Counted from the stretch's first letter, positions 17,444 to 26,507 are shown. The stretch: DNA of 64,000 nt from Streptomyces sp. CT34 (GCF_000805335.1 NZ_KN708638.1:1388383-1452382), one strand, 5' to 3'. Numbers and translations are program-made. The notes: generated by a model from the letters alone, not told the origin.

Positions 17444-18205
17444 ATGACGACCAGCGAGGACAGCGGCGCCCACGGGACCGCCGCGGGCCGGATCCGGGGC
17501 GTGCTCTTCGACTTCTCCGGCACCCTGCTGCGCATCGAGCCGGCCGAGTCCTGGCTGCGCGCGGCCCTGGCCACGTCCGGTGCGGCCGGTGCCGCCGCGC
17601 TGGACGACGCCGAGATCGCCCGGCTGGCCGCCGCACTGGAGCACGCCGGCGCCCTCCCCGGCGGGGCCTCCCCGGCCGAACTGCCCGCCGGGCTCCGTGC
17701 CCTGTGGGAGAACCGGGACCGTGACGCCCGTGCCCACCGCGCGCTCTACACCGGACTTGCCCTCCAGGTCCCGCTCCCCCGGCCCGAGTTGCCGGACTCC
17801 CTCTACGACGCGCTGTACGACCGCCACCGCACCCCGGCCGCCTGGATCCCCTACCCCGACGCCGCCGAGGTGCTGGCGGAGCTGCACCGCCGCGGCATCC
17901 GCACCGGCGTCGTCAGCAACATCGGCTGGGACCTGCGCCCGGTCCTGCGCGCCCACGGTCTCGACCGCTATCTGGACTGCTGTGTGCTCTCGTACGAACA
18001 CGGCCGCCAGAAGCCCGACCCGGCCCTCTTCGCCCTCGCCTGCCGGGAGCTGGGCGTCACCCCCGCCGACGTCCTGATGGTCGGCGACGACCGCACCGCG
18101 GACGGCGGCGCCACGGCCCTGGGCTGCGCCTACCTGCCGGTGGACCATCTCCCCGTGGACCGCCGCCCGAACGGCCTGCGGCCGGTGCTGGACCTGGTCG
18201 GCTGA
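17444..18205 (+). CDS. HAD-superfamily hydrolase
   Basis: A 253-residue haloacid-dehalogenase-like phosphatase. Motif I is unusual: VLFDFSGTLLR, with DFSGT in place of DxDGT. The nucleophile Asp is kept but the general acid Asp is replaced by Ser. Motif II is TGVVSNIGW, the Lys is in GRQKPDPALF, and motif IV is MVGDDRTADGGA. The loss of the +2 Asp is a feature of some non-phosphatase HAD enzymes. ATG at 17444 is preferred over 17435 because CAGGAT lies 7 nt before it. The M56 gene ends 33 bp upstream. Confidence 0.8.
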   Translation: MTTSEDSGAHGTAAGRIRGVLFDFSGTLLRIEPAESWLRAALATSGAAGAAALDDAEIARLAAALEHAGALPGGASPAELPAGLRALWENRDRDARAHRALYTGLALQVPLPRPELPDSLYDALYDRHRTPAAWIPYPDAAEVLAELHRRGIRTGVVSNIGWDLRPVLRAHGLDRYLDCCVLSYEHGRQKPDPALFALACRELGVTPADVLMVGDDRTADGGATALGCAYLPVDHLPVDRRPNGLRPVLDLVG

Positions 18206-18362
18206 GACCGGGTGCGCACCCCGCGGGCAGGGAGCACCGTAGGGAGCCCGTCGTGACCGGACAGACGGGCGGCCGGTCGTGACCCGACGGACGGGCTGCG
18301 CTCCCGCCGGCTGTCCCGCCGCCCCGGACACCCCGCCCGCCACCCACAGGAGGTCAACTCCC

Positions 18363-19139
18363 ATGTCCGCCGCCTACCTTGACGCGCTCTTCTCCCTCAC
18401 CGGCCGCCGTGCCCTGGTCACCGGAGGCAGTTCCGGGATCGGCCGGGCCGTCGCCGAGGCCCTCGGCCGCGCCGGAGCCGAGGTGGTCCTGATGGCCCGC
18501 CGGGAGGATCCGCTGCGCACCGCCGCCGGGGAGCTGCGGGCGGCGGGCTGCGCGGCGGACTGGGTCGCCGCCGACCTGGGCGACCGGGACGCGCTACGGG
18601 CGGGCGCCGAGGAGACGGTGCGGCGCTTCGGCGAGCCCGACATCCTGGTCCATGCCGCCGGCGTCAACCCCCGGCCGCCGATGGACGAGTTGAGCACCGC
18701 CGACTGGGACCGCACGATGGCCGTCAACCTGGATGCCGCGTTCCTGCTCGGGCAGCGCCTCGGCCCCGGGATGGCGGACCGCGGCTGGGGGCGGATCCTG
18801 CACATCGCCTCCCAGCAGTCGGTCCGGGCGTTCGGCAACAGCGGCGCGTACGGGGTCTCCAAGGCGGGGCTCGCGGCCCTGACCCGTTCCCAGGCGGAGG
18901 CGTGGTCCCGGCACGGCGTGAGCGTCAACGCGCTGGCGCCCGGCTTCGTCCACACCCCGCTGACCGAGGCGGTCTTCGCCGACCCGGTGCGCACCGAGGC
19001 GATCGCCCGCCGCACGATGGCCGGGCGCAACGGCGAGCTCACCGATTTCGCGGGCGCCGCGGTGTTCCTGGCCGGCCCGGGTGCGGCATATGTGACCGGC
19101 CAGACGGTGTTCGTGGATGGCGGCTTCTCGGTGACCTGA
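18363..19139 (+). CDS. SDR family oxidoreductase
   Basis: A 258-residue classical short-chain dehydrogenase: cofactor motif VTGGSSGIGRAVAE near residue 20, NAG-equivalent HAAGVN near 90, Ser in LHIASQQSV near 142, YGVSK (catalytic Tyr and Lys) near 157, and PGFVHTPLTEAV. The C terminus TGQTVFVDGGFSVT is typical. It would reduce or oxidise a small alcohol or ketone with NAD(P). ATG at 18363 has a perfect AGGAGG 10 nt upstream. Substrate is unknown; it resembles gluconate or 3-oxoacyl-ACP type SDRs only in a general way. Confidence 0.88.
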   Translation: MSAAYLDALFSLTGRRALVTGGSSGIGRAVAEALGRAGAEVVLMARREDPLRTAAGELRAAGCAADWVAADLGDRDALRAGAEETVRRFGEPDILVHAAGVNPRPPMDELSTADWDRTMAVNLDAAFLLGQRLGPGMADRGWGRILHIASQQSVRAFGNSGAYGVSKAGLAALTRSQAEAWSRHGVSVNALAPGFVHTPLTEAVFADPVRTEAIARRTMAGRNGELTDFAGAAVFLAGPGAAYVTGQTVFVDGGFSVT

Positions 19140-19768
19140 CGGGGACCCGGCGCGCGGTTGTCGCAGGTCACGAACTCCTTGCGGTCGACGTCGGGTGCCC
19201 GTGCGCAAGCCACACCCCGCGCCTCGCACTCCTCGGCCGCTACGGCGACGTGTTCCGCATGGGCACCTGCCGCCTCCACTACCGCCGGTTCACCTGCCAC
19301 GCGCCGGCGGCCCCGCAGCGCCTCGGTGTCGAGCGGGTGCTCCGCCACCGTCACATCAGGTCGTGCGGCGGGGAGGCGGAACGGTGGCTGTTGAGGTCGG
19401 CCGGCGCGGTGCCGGGCGTGGTGGCGAGGGGGCCGTCCGGGCCGAAGACGGCGCACGCCCCGTCCGACGGCCCGTACGCTCCCCGTTCCGGGAGGCGCCC
19501 GCACCTTTCGCCGGGCGGGCGACGGATCACGGAAGCCGGCCGTGCGGTGCCGTGGTGGGCGCGGCGCCCGGCCGACCCACGCGGCCGTTCGGCCCAGCAG
19601 CGGTGGTGGGCGCCCCCGCCGGCGGCCAGGGTGAGAACCGGTAGCCGGTTCGCGTGCCGGGCGGTGGTACCCGTACCCCGGCGCTCGGGCCGCCTCACCG
19701 GACACCTCCTTACTCACCCTTCTCCCCCTTCTCCTCCTTGAACTACGCACAGGGAACGGTTCGGAGCT
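19140..19768. other. intergenic region without a convincing gene
   Basis: About 630 bp. Several frames stay open on both strands, which is normal in DNA this GC-rich. None shows a family motif, a membrane profile or a consistent codon pattern. One plus-strand frame has a cysteine-containing run RYGDVFRMGTCRLHYRRFTC that I do not recognise. A decayed gene is possible. Confidence 0.4.
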
Positions 19769-21784
19769 ATGAGTACCTCAGGCATACCCCCGCGCAGGCG
19801 CGCACCCGCCACCGCCCGCCGCGCACGCATACGGCCCCGGCCGTGGCACCTGGCATCGGCCGCCGTCGCCCTGGGCGCGGTGTGCATCCCGGCGGCGCCG
19901 CTCGGTGCCGTGACGGCCCCGCTGCACGGCACCGTCACCGCGGCGGGCAGACCGCTCCGCGGAGTCCGCGTCACGCTCTTCGCCGGTTCGCGTACCGGGG
20001 TCCGGGAACTGGACCACGCGACGACCGACGGATCCGGATCCTTCACCCTCGCCGCCGCCGGGCCCGCCGGCGGCGTGCTGTATGTGGAGGCCGGGGACGG
20101 GCGGCGCCTCCGGCTCCGCTCCGTGGTGGGGATCGGCGACGGCGCCGGGGTCCCCGCCCGGTCGGTGAGGACCGTGACCGTCAACGAGCTGACCACCGTC
20201 GCCACCACCTACGCCATGGCCCAGTTCAGCGGCCGGCGCGGTATCGCCGGGCCCGGCCCGGGGCTGGAGAACGCCGCGGCGACCTCCTTCGACCTCGCCG
20301 ACCCGGCCACCGGCCGGCCCGGAGGGGCGGTCACCGCCGACAGCGCGAACAGCGAGACCCTCGCCACCCTGAACACCCTCGCCGACATGGTCTCCCTCTG
20401 CGCCACGGGTACCCCGCGCTGCGCGGAACTGCTGCGGCTGGCCACACCGCGCGGCGGGGCCGCTCCGGCCGACACCGTGCAGGCGGTCCTCAACCTCGCC
20501 CACCACCCGACGCTGTCCCCGGCCGGCCTGTACGCCCTGGCGGGTGCGGCCAGGGTCTTCGCCCCCGGGCTCGGCGCGCCCCCGGCGGCCTGGGTCCTGG
20601 CGCTGCGCCATACCGCCACCGACCGCTACGCCCTGGCCCGCAGGGACCTGGCCGTCGACCGCAACGGCGCGCTCCGGGTGCCCGGTTACGGCGGCAACGC
20701 CATGGCGGCGTACCCGGCCGCCGGCATCCCGCTGTCACCGTCCACGGGGTGGCTGAACGGCGGGCCGGTCCGCCCGCAGGGCGTCGCCGTCGACCGGCGC
20801 GGCAACGTGTGGATCGCCAACTCCCAAGGCCGCAGGGGCGCGGCCGACCCGGGCAGCGTCGTCGTGTACCCGCACGGCGACCCGTCGCGGGCGTTCACGA
20901 TCACCGACGGCTCCTTCCACCATCCGTTCGCCCTCCGGATCGACGGCCGCGGCCGGGCCTGGGTCACCAACAGCCATGTCCCCTTCACCGGTCGGCTCTC
21001 CTTCGCCCAGCTCACGGAGACCCGGCAGGCCGGTGCCCCCCGCCGCGTCGGCGGCAGCGTCACCGTCCTGGGCCCCGACTTCCGGCCGATCAGGACCATC
21101 CGCGACGACGCGCTGCAGGGGCCGGTGGGGCTCGCCCTGGACTCCAGGGGCAACGCCTGGGTGGCCGGCTTCTTCAGCGGCGCGCTCACCGAGATCCGGC
21201 CGGACGGCGGCGTCGCGGGCGTCCACCGGCTGCCCCGCCGCATCCGCCCGTGGTCGGTCGCCGTCGACGGCCGGGACCGCGTGTGGGTCGCCGGTTTCGG
21301 CGACTCCTCCGTATCGTCCGTATCGCTGCTGTGCGGCGCCGACACCGCGGCCTGCCCGCCCGGCGCCACCACCGGCACCCTCCTGTCGCCCCCGATGGGG
21401 CTGCGGAACAAGGCGATCCGGCAGCTCACCGCGGTGCAGATCGACGCGTCGGGCAACGTCTGGCTCGCCGACCACCGGTCGCAGCTCCTCGCGCCCACCG
21501 GAGGCGAGGGCCCGGTCCAGCTCATCGGCCTCGCCACCCCGGTCTGCACCCCGCCGACGCCCCTGCCCGTACAGCCCTCGTCCACCGGCTGCTCCCCGGG
21601 GACCGCGGTGGCCGGCCCGGCCACCGGCAGCGCCGACCACTACACCGTGCGCCCCGGCGACACCCTGACCGGTATCGGCCTCATCCACGGCGAGCCCTGG
21701 CGGACGCTCTACCGCAGCAACCTGGCCGTCCTCGGCCCCGACCCGCACCGGATCCGCCCCGGCCAGCGCCTCACCCTCCCCTGA
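19769..21784 (+). CDS. secreted NHL/beta-propeller protein with C-terminal LysM domain
   Basis: A 671-residue exported protein. A basic N terminus and hydrophobic HLASAAVALGAVCIPAAP form the signal. Residues about 55-110 look like a carboxypeptidase-regulatory-like Ig domain (VTAAGRPLRGVRVTLFAG, TDGSGSFTL). From about 330 to 590 there are repeats of the pattern GVAVDRRGNVWIAN, ALRIDGRGRAWVTN, GLALDSRGNAWVAG, SVAVDGRDRVWVAG and QIDASGNVWLAD, giving a five-or-more-bladed NHL/SMP-30-like propeller. The last 48 residues, from HYTVRPGDTLTGIG to RIRPGQRLTLP, are a LysM peptidoglycan-binding module. It is convergent with a C39-family gene. Probably sits on the cell wall; ligand unknown. Confidence 0.8.
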   Translation: MSTSGIPPRRRAPATARRARIRPRPWHLASAAVALGAVCIPAAPLGAVTAPLHGTVTAAGRPLRGVRVTLFAGSRTGVRELDHATTDGSGSFTLAAAGPAGGVLYVEAGDGRRLRLRSVVGIGDGAGVPARSVRTVTVNELTTVATTYAMAQFSGRRGIAGPGPGLENAAATSFDLADPATGRPGGAVTADSANSETLATLNTLADMVSLCATGTPRCAELLRLATPRGGAAPADTVQAVLNLAHHPTLSPAGLYALAGAARVFAPGLGAPPAAWVLALRHTATDRYALARRDLAVDRNGALRVPGYGGNAMAAYPAAGIPLSPSTGWLNGGPVRPQGVAVDRRGNVWIANSQGRRGAADPGSVVVYPHGDPSRAFTITDGSFHHPFALRIDGRGRAWVTNSHVPFTGRLSFAQLTETRQAGAPRRVGGSVTVLGPDFRPIRTIRDDALQGPVGLALDSRGNAWVAGFFSGALTEIRPDGGVAGVHRLPRRIRPWSVAVDGRDRVWVAGFGDSSVSSVSLLCGADTAACPPGATTGTLLSPPMGLRNKAIRQLTAVQIDASGNVWLADHRSQLLAPTGGEGPVQLIGLATPVCTPPTPLPVQPSSTGCSPGTAVAGPATGSADHYTVRPGDTLTGIGLIHGEPWRTLYRSNLAVLGPDPHRIRPGQRLTLP

Positions 21785-21795
21785 CCGGCAGCCGC

Positions 21796-23190
21796 TCAGC
21801 GGATCCCCAGCTCCGCCAGCACCCGCCGCTGCGTCGGCGCCGGGCGGGCCGGGAAGTAGAGGTAGCAGACCCCTCCGGAACCGCTCTTGACCTTGCCTTT
21901 GTCGTCGTGGCGCTTCGTGCGGAGCCAGATGTTCTCGAACTGCCGGCGCTTGTAGACGCGGCGGACGGCCGGGTCGCTCGGGGACGCCGGGTCGTTGGCG
22001 ATGACATCGCCGGCCCTGGTGAAGCCGATGACGGTCATCAGGTGGCCGGCGGTGCCGTAGCCGGCGCCGTCGAGTTCCTTCTTCACGAAGGACTGCGAGG
22101 TGATGACGGGGATGCCCGCATGGACCAGGCGCTCGATGTCGTTGAGCGAGGCGAGGCGGGTGACGACGGACTGCATGTCGCGGTAGGTGGCGGCGTAGGC
22201 GGCGTTGAAGGGCCAGTTGCCGCAGCCCTTGTACTGGTAGTCGAAGGTGTGCCGGGCGGCGTTGCAGACCTGGGGGTCGGCGTAGCCGGGGTCGACCCAG
22301 GCGAGCTGCTCGCGGGTGGGCCGGCGGCCCCAGTACTCGATGATCATCTCGGACGAGGTGGGGCTGCACCACGCCTCTCCCCCGTTGTCGTACTCGGGGT
22401 ACTGGCCCTTGTGGATCTCCTGCGAGTAGCGGGGGACGCGGAGTTCGCGGCCGACGAGGCAGGGCGTGGAGGCCGGCACCCCGAAGCGGTCGGGGATGGC
22501 CGAGCCCATCGCGCCCAGCCGCCAGACGGTGGGGGTGAGCGGGGTGCCGGGCCTGCGGTAGAGGGTGAGCCGGAGCTGGTAGGAGACCAGGCGCAGACCG
22601 CTCGACGGGGTGTCGATGGCGAACGTGTCGGTGGAGATGCTGCTCCTGCCGTCCTTCTGGCCGTCGACGGAGGTGCGCCGGATGTCGGCCTCCCCGTCGC
22701 CGGCCGTCCAGCGGCCCATCACGTACCAGGGCGTGTGGCCGCCGTCGCCGTAGGTGCCGCGCAGTTCGACGGCGATCCAGGTCCCGGCCGGGGTGTGCGC
22801 GTTCCAGGAGGCGACGACCTCGGTCGCGGGGACCGCGAGGCGGTGCGCCGGCCCGGTCCAGGTGGCGTACTCCCAGGGGGCGGCCCTGCCGGTGTGCGGG
22901 TCGTGGTAGACGGCGATGCCGGCGGCTCGGCCGATCCGGACGCCGGGGCGGGGCCCGTGCAGGACGGTGGCGCCGGCGCTCCGGCCATGGTGCCAGTCGG
23001 CTGCGGTGGTCCAGGCGTGATAGTCCACGAGGCTCTTCGGTCGGTGTGGGGCGGCGGCTTCGGGCGTGGTGGCGGCGGGCGGGGCCGCCGGGCCGGGCGC
23101 GAAGGCGGCCCGTGCCAGGGGGGCGGCGGCGCCCGCCGCGGCGGCGAGCGCGGCGGCCAGGACGGTGCGCCGGGGCGCGGAGCTGGTCAT
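21796..23190 (-). CDS. secreted C39-like cysteine peptidase family protein
   Basis: A 464-residue protein with a Tat-like signal (RRTVLAAALAAAAGAAAPLA). Residues 50-240 form a beta-rich domain. The C-terminal half is a papain-like C39 domain: catalytic Cys in GGEAWCSPTSSEMI near 290, His in GTAGHLMTVIGF near 385, and Asn/Asp in VIANDPASPSD near 400. There is no ABC transporter fusion, so it is not a bacteriocin exporter; stand-alone C39-like proteins of this kind are usual in Streptomyces. ATG at 23190 has GGGGGA upstream. Its stop is only 11 bp from the convergent propeller gene. Confidence 0.82.
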   Translation of the reverse strand: MTSSAPRRTVLAAALAAAAGAAAPLARAAFAPGPAAPPAATTPEAAAPHRPKSLVDYHAWTTAADWHHGRSAGATVLHGPRPGVRIGRAAGIAVYHDPHTGRAAPWEYATWTGPAHRLAVPATEVVASWNAHTPAGTWIAVELRGTYGDGGHTPWYVMGRWTAGDGEADIRRTSVDGQKDGRSSISTDTFAIDTPSSGLRLVSYQLRLTLYRRPGTPLTPTVWRLGAMGSAIPDRFGVPASTPCLVGRELRVPRYSQEIHKGQYPEYDNGGEAWCSPTSSEMIIEYWGRRPTREQLAWVDPGYADPQVCNAARHTFDYQYKGCGNWPFNAAYAATYRDMQSVVTRLASLNDIERLVHAGIPVITSQSFVKKELDGAGYGTAGHLMTVIGFTRAGDVIANDPASPSDPAVRRVYKRRQFENIWLRTKRHDDKGKVKSGSGGVCYLYFPARPAPTQRRVLAELGIR

Positions 23191-23365
23191 GTGAGGTCCC
23201 CCAGTCGGATGTGTCGAGCGGATGGCGGCGTCGGTACCGAGCGGTGTTCGGGCACGTGCATGTCAGCAGGGGTCAACTATCTCCGTTCCACCTGGCCTTC
23301 GGAAGCCGGTCCGGCGCGCGTCGCGGCACGAATATTGGTGTGGACCACTGACGTACGCTGACCGC

Positions 23366-23950
23366 ATGGACCCCGCGCTGACCTCGCTCGCCGCCCGGCT
23401 GCACACCCTTCCGCCGTCCTGCGGACCGGTGCGGCTGGTCGCGGTGGACGGGCACGCCGGGTCCGGCAAGACCACCTTCGCCGGCCGGCTGGCCGCGGCG
23501 CTGGGCGGGGCGCCGGTGGTGCACACCGACGACCTGGCGACGCATGAGGAGCTGTTCGCCTGGAGCGACCGGTTCCGCGAGCAGCTGCTGACACCGCTGT
23601 CCCGGGGCGAGCCGGCGCACTACGGGATCTACGACTGGGTGCGCCGGGAGTTCGCGACGGTGCGGGAACTGCCACCGGCCCCGGTGGTCCTGGTGGAGGG
23701 CGTGGGCGCCGGGCGGCGGGCGCTGCGGCCGTATCTGGCGTGCCTGCTGTGGATGGAACTGGCGAGCGAGCATTCATGGGAACGGGGTCAACTCCGCGAC
23801 GGGCCGGGGCTGTCCGCGTTCTGGGATGGCTGGATTCCGGCGGAGCGGGCGCACTTCGCGGCGGACGCTTCGCGCCCCTACGCCGATCTGCTGGTGCACC
23901 AGGGGCAGTTGGGGTATGAGGTACTCGTGGGGCCCGCCACGCGGCCATGA
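23366..23950 (+). CDS. uridine-kinase-like P-loop NTPase
   Basis: A 194-residue P-loop protein with Walker A VDGHAGSGKTTFAGRLA near residue 27 and a Walker B-like VVLVEGVGAG near 112. The YDWVRREFA and VHTDDLATHEE segments match the uridine/cytidine kinase family region that contacts the substrate. It probably phosphorylates a nucleoside or similar small molecule. ATG at 23366 follows TACGCT (23353-23358) by 7 nt, so it is likely leaderless; the open frame upstream is not coding-like. Transcribed away from the C39 gene. Confidence 0.78.
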   Translation: MDPALTSLAARLHTLPPSCGPVRLVAVDGHAGSGKTTFAGRLAAALGGAPVVHTDDLATHEELFAWSDRFREQLLTPLSRGEPAHYGIYDWVRREFATVRELPPAPVVLVEGVGAGRRALRPYLACLLWMELASEHSWERGQLRDGPGLSAFWDGWIPAERAHFAADASRPYADLLVHQGQLGYEVLVGPATRP

Positions 23951-24037
23951 CCGGGCCCGGATTTCACGCTGGGTAGCCGACCGTGGCGGACACGCCGAGC
24001 ATCGCCGACCGGGACCCGCCGAGTCCGCCAACTCGGC

Positions 24038-24067
24038 TTGACCTGGGGGGCGTACAGGACTTACGTT
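24038..24067 (+). promoter_or_regulatory. strong consensus-like promoter of the small-RNA candidate
   Basis: TTGACC (24038-24043) and TACGTT (24062-24067) are 18 bp apart, one of the best HrdB-type matches in the window. The predicted start is near 24074, only about 65 nt before a terminator hairpin. Confidence 0.6.
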
Positions 24068-24073
24068 CTCAAT

Positions 24074-24140
24074 GTGCGGTTCAACGGACCGCCCGCAGAC
24101 GCGAAGCCCCCGGTTGTTCCCCCGTGATCGGGGGCTTCGT
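24074..24140 (+). ncRNA. candidate small RNA with intrinsic terminator
   Basis: Between the promoter at 24038-24067 and the next gene at 24448 lies a short unit with two stem-loops. The first is GCGGT/ACCGC with a 7-nt loop at about 24076-24092. The second is an 11-bp hairpin, CGAAGCCCCCG (24102-24112) with CGGGGGCTTCG (24129-24139), followed by TTCT. A shorter internal pairing CCCCCG-TGAT-CGGGGG competes with it. No start codon with a ribosome site occurs inside. It could be a true sRNA of about 70 nt or an attenuator in the leader of the AAA ATPase gene. Confidence 0.45.
24102..24139 (+). terminator. hairpin terminator
   Basis: An 11-bp perfect stem with a 16-nt loop ending in TTCT. It lies 151 bp after the NTPase gene and ends the small-RNA candidate. 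Confidence 0.7.
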
Positions 24141-24447
24141 TCTGTGCGGAATCCCATCCGCCGCCCCCGTCGCGCGGCGTCTCCCTCACCCAGGGTCACC
24201 GCATCCTTCACGCCGATGCGCCCCCTTCCGCGCCCCCGCTTCTGCCCCGTGCGGCCCTCTACGACCTGCACCGACAGCGCAGGTACGATGCGAGTCTGTG
24301 CCACCGCAGGATCCGCACCGAGCTGCGCGGTGACGGCAACTCCCGCCCGCCGCAGGCAGGTTCGGCCAGGGCCGGCCAGGCCCCGGTCCCACGGCCCGGC
24401 ACACGTCCGGTGGTACACCACGGGGGGACGTTTTGTAGGGGGACGGG

Positions 24448-26337
24448 ATGGATGTCGGCACTCAGGTTTCGCCCGCCCCGGCCGAACTCGCCTGGCTGCG
24501 CGCGGTCGACGCCTACACCGTGGGCGCCTACCCCCAGGCCGAGGAGGAGTTCCGGGCCGCGGTACGGCTCGATCCGACGATGGCCGATGCCTGGCTCGGA
24601 TTACACGCGCTGCGCGCCGACACCTCCATGGCCCTGCTGCGGATGCACCAGCACCGCCACCGCTTCGGCGAGCAGCGCGCCCGCCACCGACGCACCCTCA
24701 ACTCCTGGTACTGGCTGGGCTGGGGGGGCCAGCCGGTGCTGGAGACCGGCCGCGACCTGCTGCTGGCGCACGCCTCCCACTGGCTCGACGGCCGCCATGT
24801 CGCCGAGCTGGACCAGGCGCTGGCCGGCTGCCCGCCGGTGGACACCGACCCCCAGGTCCGCTTTCTGCACGCCTGCCGCGCCTACCTCGTCAAGGACTGG
24901 GACCAGCTCGTACGGCACACCGAACCGCTGCTGGGCGATCCGGTGCTGGGCATCGAGGCCGGGCTGTTCGGCGGGATGGCGCGGGTGCGGCTGGAGATGT
25001 ACGGGCAGGCCGAACCGCTGCTGTCCGCCGCGCTGATGCGCTGCCGCAGCGAGCAGCCGCAGCGCAAGGAGCTGCGCTACTGGCTCGCCCGCGCCCATGA
25101 GGGCACCGGTCGCAGCGCCGCGGCGCTCCCCCTCTACCGGGCGGTGCACCGGGTCGACCCCGCGTTCATGGACACCGCGGCCCGGCTGGCCGCCATAGCG
25201 GAGGCGGACGGACTGGACGAGGGCGCCGATCTCGCGGCGGTCTCCGCCGCGGGCCCGGTCCAGGAGGCCGCCGGCGATCTCGACCCGCTGGCCCCGCTCG
25301 ATCCGGTCGACGGTCGTGAGCTGCTGGTGGCCGGGGAGGCGGACGGGCCGGAGGGCGAGCCGGCCGGGGGCGAGACCGCGGCCCGGGTCAAGTCCGCGAT
25401 GCCGGGGCGGCGCGGCGCCGAGCGGCTGCCCGCCGGCCCCGCCGACCCGGTGCTGCTGGAGCGGGCGCTGGCCGAACTGGAGCGGATGGTCGGCATGGAG
25501 CCGGTCAAACGGCAGGTGCGGGCGCTGTCGGCGCAGTTGCGGATGGCGCGGCTGCGGGCGAGCCAGGGGCTGCCGGTGGCGCCCCCGAAGCGGCACTTCG
25601 TCTTCTCCGGCCCCTCGGGCACCGGCAAGACGACCGTGGCCCGGATACTCGGCCGGGTCTTCTACGCGCTCGGGCTGCTCGGCGGCGACCATCTCGTGGA
25701 GGCCCAACGGGCCGACCTGGTCGGCGAGTTCCTGGGACAGACCGCGGTCAAGGCGAACGAGCTGATCGACTCGGCGCTGGGCGGGGTGCTCTTCGTCGAC
25801 GAGGCGTACAGCCTGTCCAACTCCGGCTACAGCAAGGGCGACGCCTACGGCGACGAGGCCCTCCAGGTGCTGCTCAAGCGCGCCGAGGACAACCGCGACC
25901 GGCTGGTGGTGATCCTCGCCGGCTACCCCGAGGGCATGGACCGGCTGCTCGCCGCCAACCCCGGCCTGTCGTCCCGTTTCACCAGCCGCGTCGACTTCCC
26001 CAGCTACCGGCCGCTGGAACTGACCAGGATCGGCGAGGTGCTGGCCGAGGAGAACGGCGACCACTGGGACGAGGAGGCCCGCGACGAGCTGTGCAGCATC
26101 AACGGCCATGTCGTCGAGCAGGGCTGGATCGACGAGCTGGGCAACGGCCGCTTCCTGCGCACCCTTTACGAGAAGAGCTGCGCCTACCGCGATCTGCGGC
26201 TGTCCATGTGGCCGGGCACCCCGACCCGCGACGACCTCGCCACCCTCCGGCTGCCGGACCTGATGCAGGCGTACGGCGAGGTGCTGTCCGGCCGCGGGCC
26301 GGGCCCGCAGGCACCGCCGAAGGGGCTGGACCTGTAG
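24448..26337 (+). CDS. EccA/CbxX-type AAA ATPase with N-terminal TPR-like domain
   Basis: A 629-residue protein. Residues 1-260 are helical repeats (TPR-like, e.g. AYPQAEEEFRAAVRLDP). A Pro/Ala/Gly-rich linker follows. Residues 345-629 are a CbxX/CfqX AAA+ domain: Walker A FSGPSGTGKTTVARIL near 388, Walker B GGVLFVDEAYSL near 446, and SRFTSRVDFPSY near 510 with the arginine finger region. This is the layout of EccA of type VII (ESX) secretion systems. No other ESX gene (eccB-E, WXG100) lies in the window, so it is an orphan or the cluster is elsewhere. ATG at 24448 has GGGGGACGGG just upstream. Confidence 0.83.
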   Translation: MDVGTQVSPAPAELAWLRAVDAYTVGAYPQAEEEFRAAVRLDPTMADAWLGLHALRADTSMALLRMHQHRHRFGEQRARHRRTLNSWYWLGWGGQPVLETGRDLLLAHASHWLDGRHVAELDQALAGCPPVDTDPQVRFLHACRAYLVKDWDQLVRHTEPLLGDPVLGIEAGLFGGMARVRLEMYGQAEPLLSAALMRCRSEQPQRKELRYWLARAHEGTGRSAAALPLYRAVHRVDPAFMDTAARLAAIAEADGLDEGADLAAVSAAGPVQEAAGDLDPLAPLDPVDGRELLVAGEADGPEGEPAGGETAARVKSAMPGRRGAERLPAGPADPVLLERALAELERMVGMEPVKRQVRALSAQLRMARLRASQGLPVAPPKRHFVFSGPSGTGKTTVARILGRVFYALGLLGGDHLVEAQRADLVGEFLGQTAVKANELIDSALGGVLFVDEAYSLSNSGYSKGDAYGDEALQVLLKRAEDNRDRLVVILAGYPEGMDRLLAANPGLSSRFTSRVDFPSYRPLELTRIGEVLAEENGDHWDEEARDELCSINGHVVEQGWIDELGNGRFLRTLYEKSCAYRDLRLSMWPGTPTRDDLATLRLPDLMQAYGEVLSGRGPGPQAPPKGLDL

Positions 26338-26460
26338 GCCCGGTCGTCGAACTGCCGCCTGCCGGCCCACGCCCCGCACGCGCTCCCGCCGCACCGGACA
26401 CGCCCGGCCCGCCCATCGGGCGGACGACGGGAGTGTGACGACAGGGCCTGGCGTCACAGG

Positions 26461-26497
26461 GGCGCGCGCCGGCCCGAAACGTCGGCCGGCGCGCGCC
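26461..26497. terminator. bidirectional hairpin terminator
   Basis: A perfect 14-bp stem, GGCGCGCGCCGGCC (26461-26474) with GGCCGGCGCGCGCC (26484-26497), and a 9-nt loop between the convergent AAA ATPase gene and the CNNM gene. It suits termination from both sides. Confidence 0.8.
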
Positions 26498-26507
26498 CGG
26501 TGGCCGG

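Noticed and set aside
19654..23361. A 1235-codon plus-strand open frame crossing the propeller gene and the C39 gene
   Set aside because: It is Arg/Pro-rich and out of frame with, or antisense to, two genes with clear domains; chance in GC-rich DNA.
24076..24092. tRNA-like T arm (5-bp stem, 7-nt loop with GGTTCAAC)
   Set aside because: No acceptor, D or anticodon arms fit around it and the loop lacks the TTCRA order.
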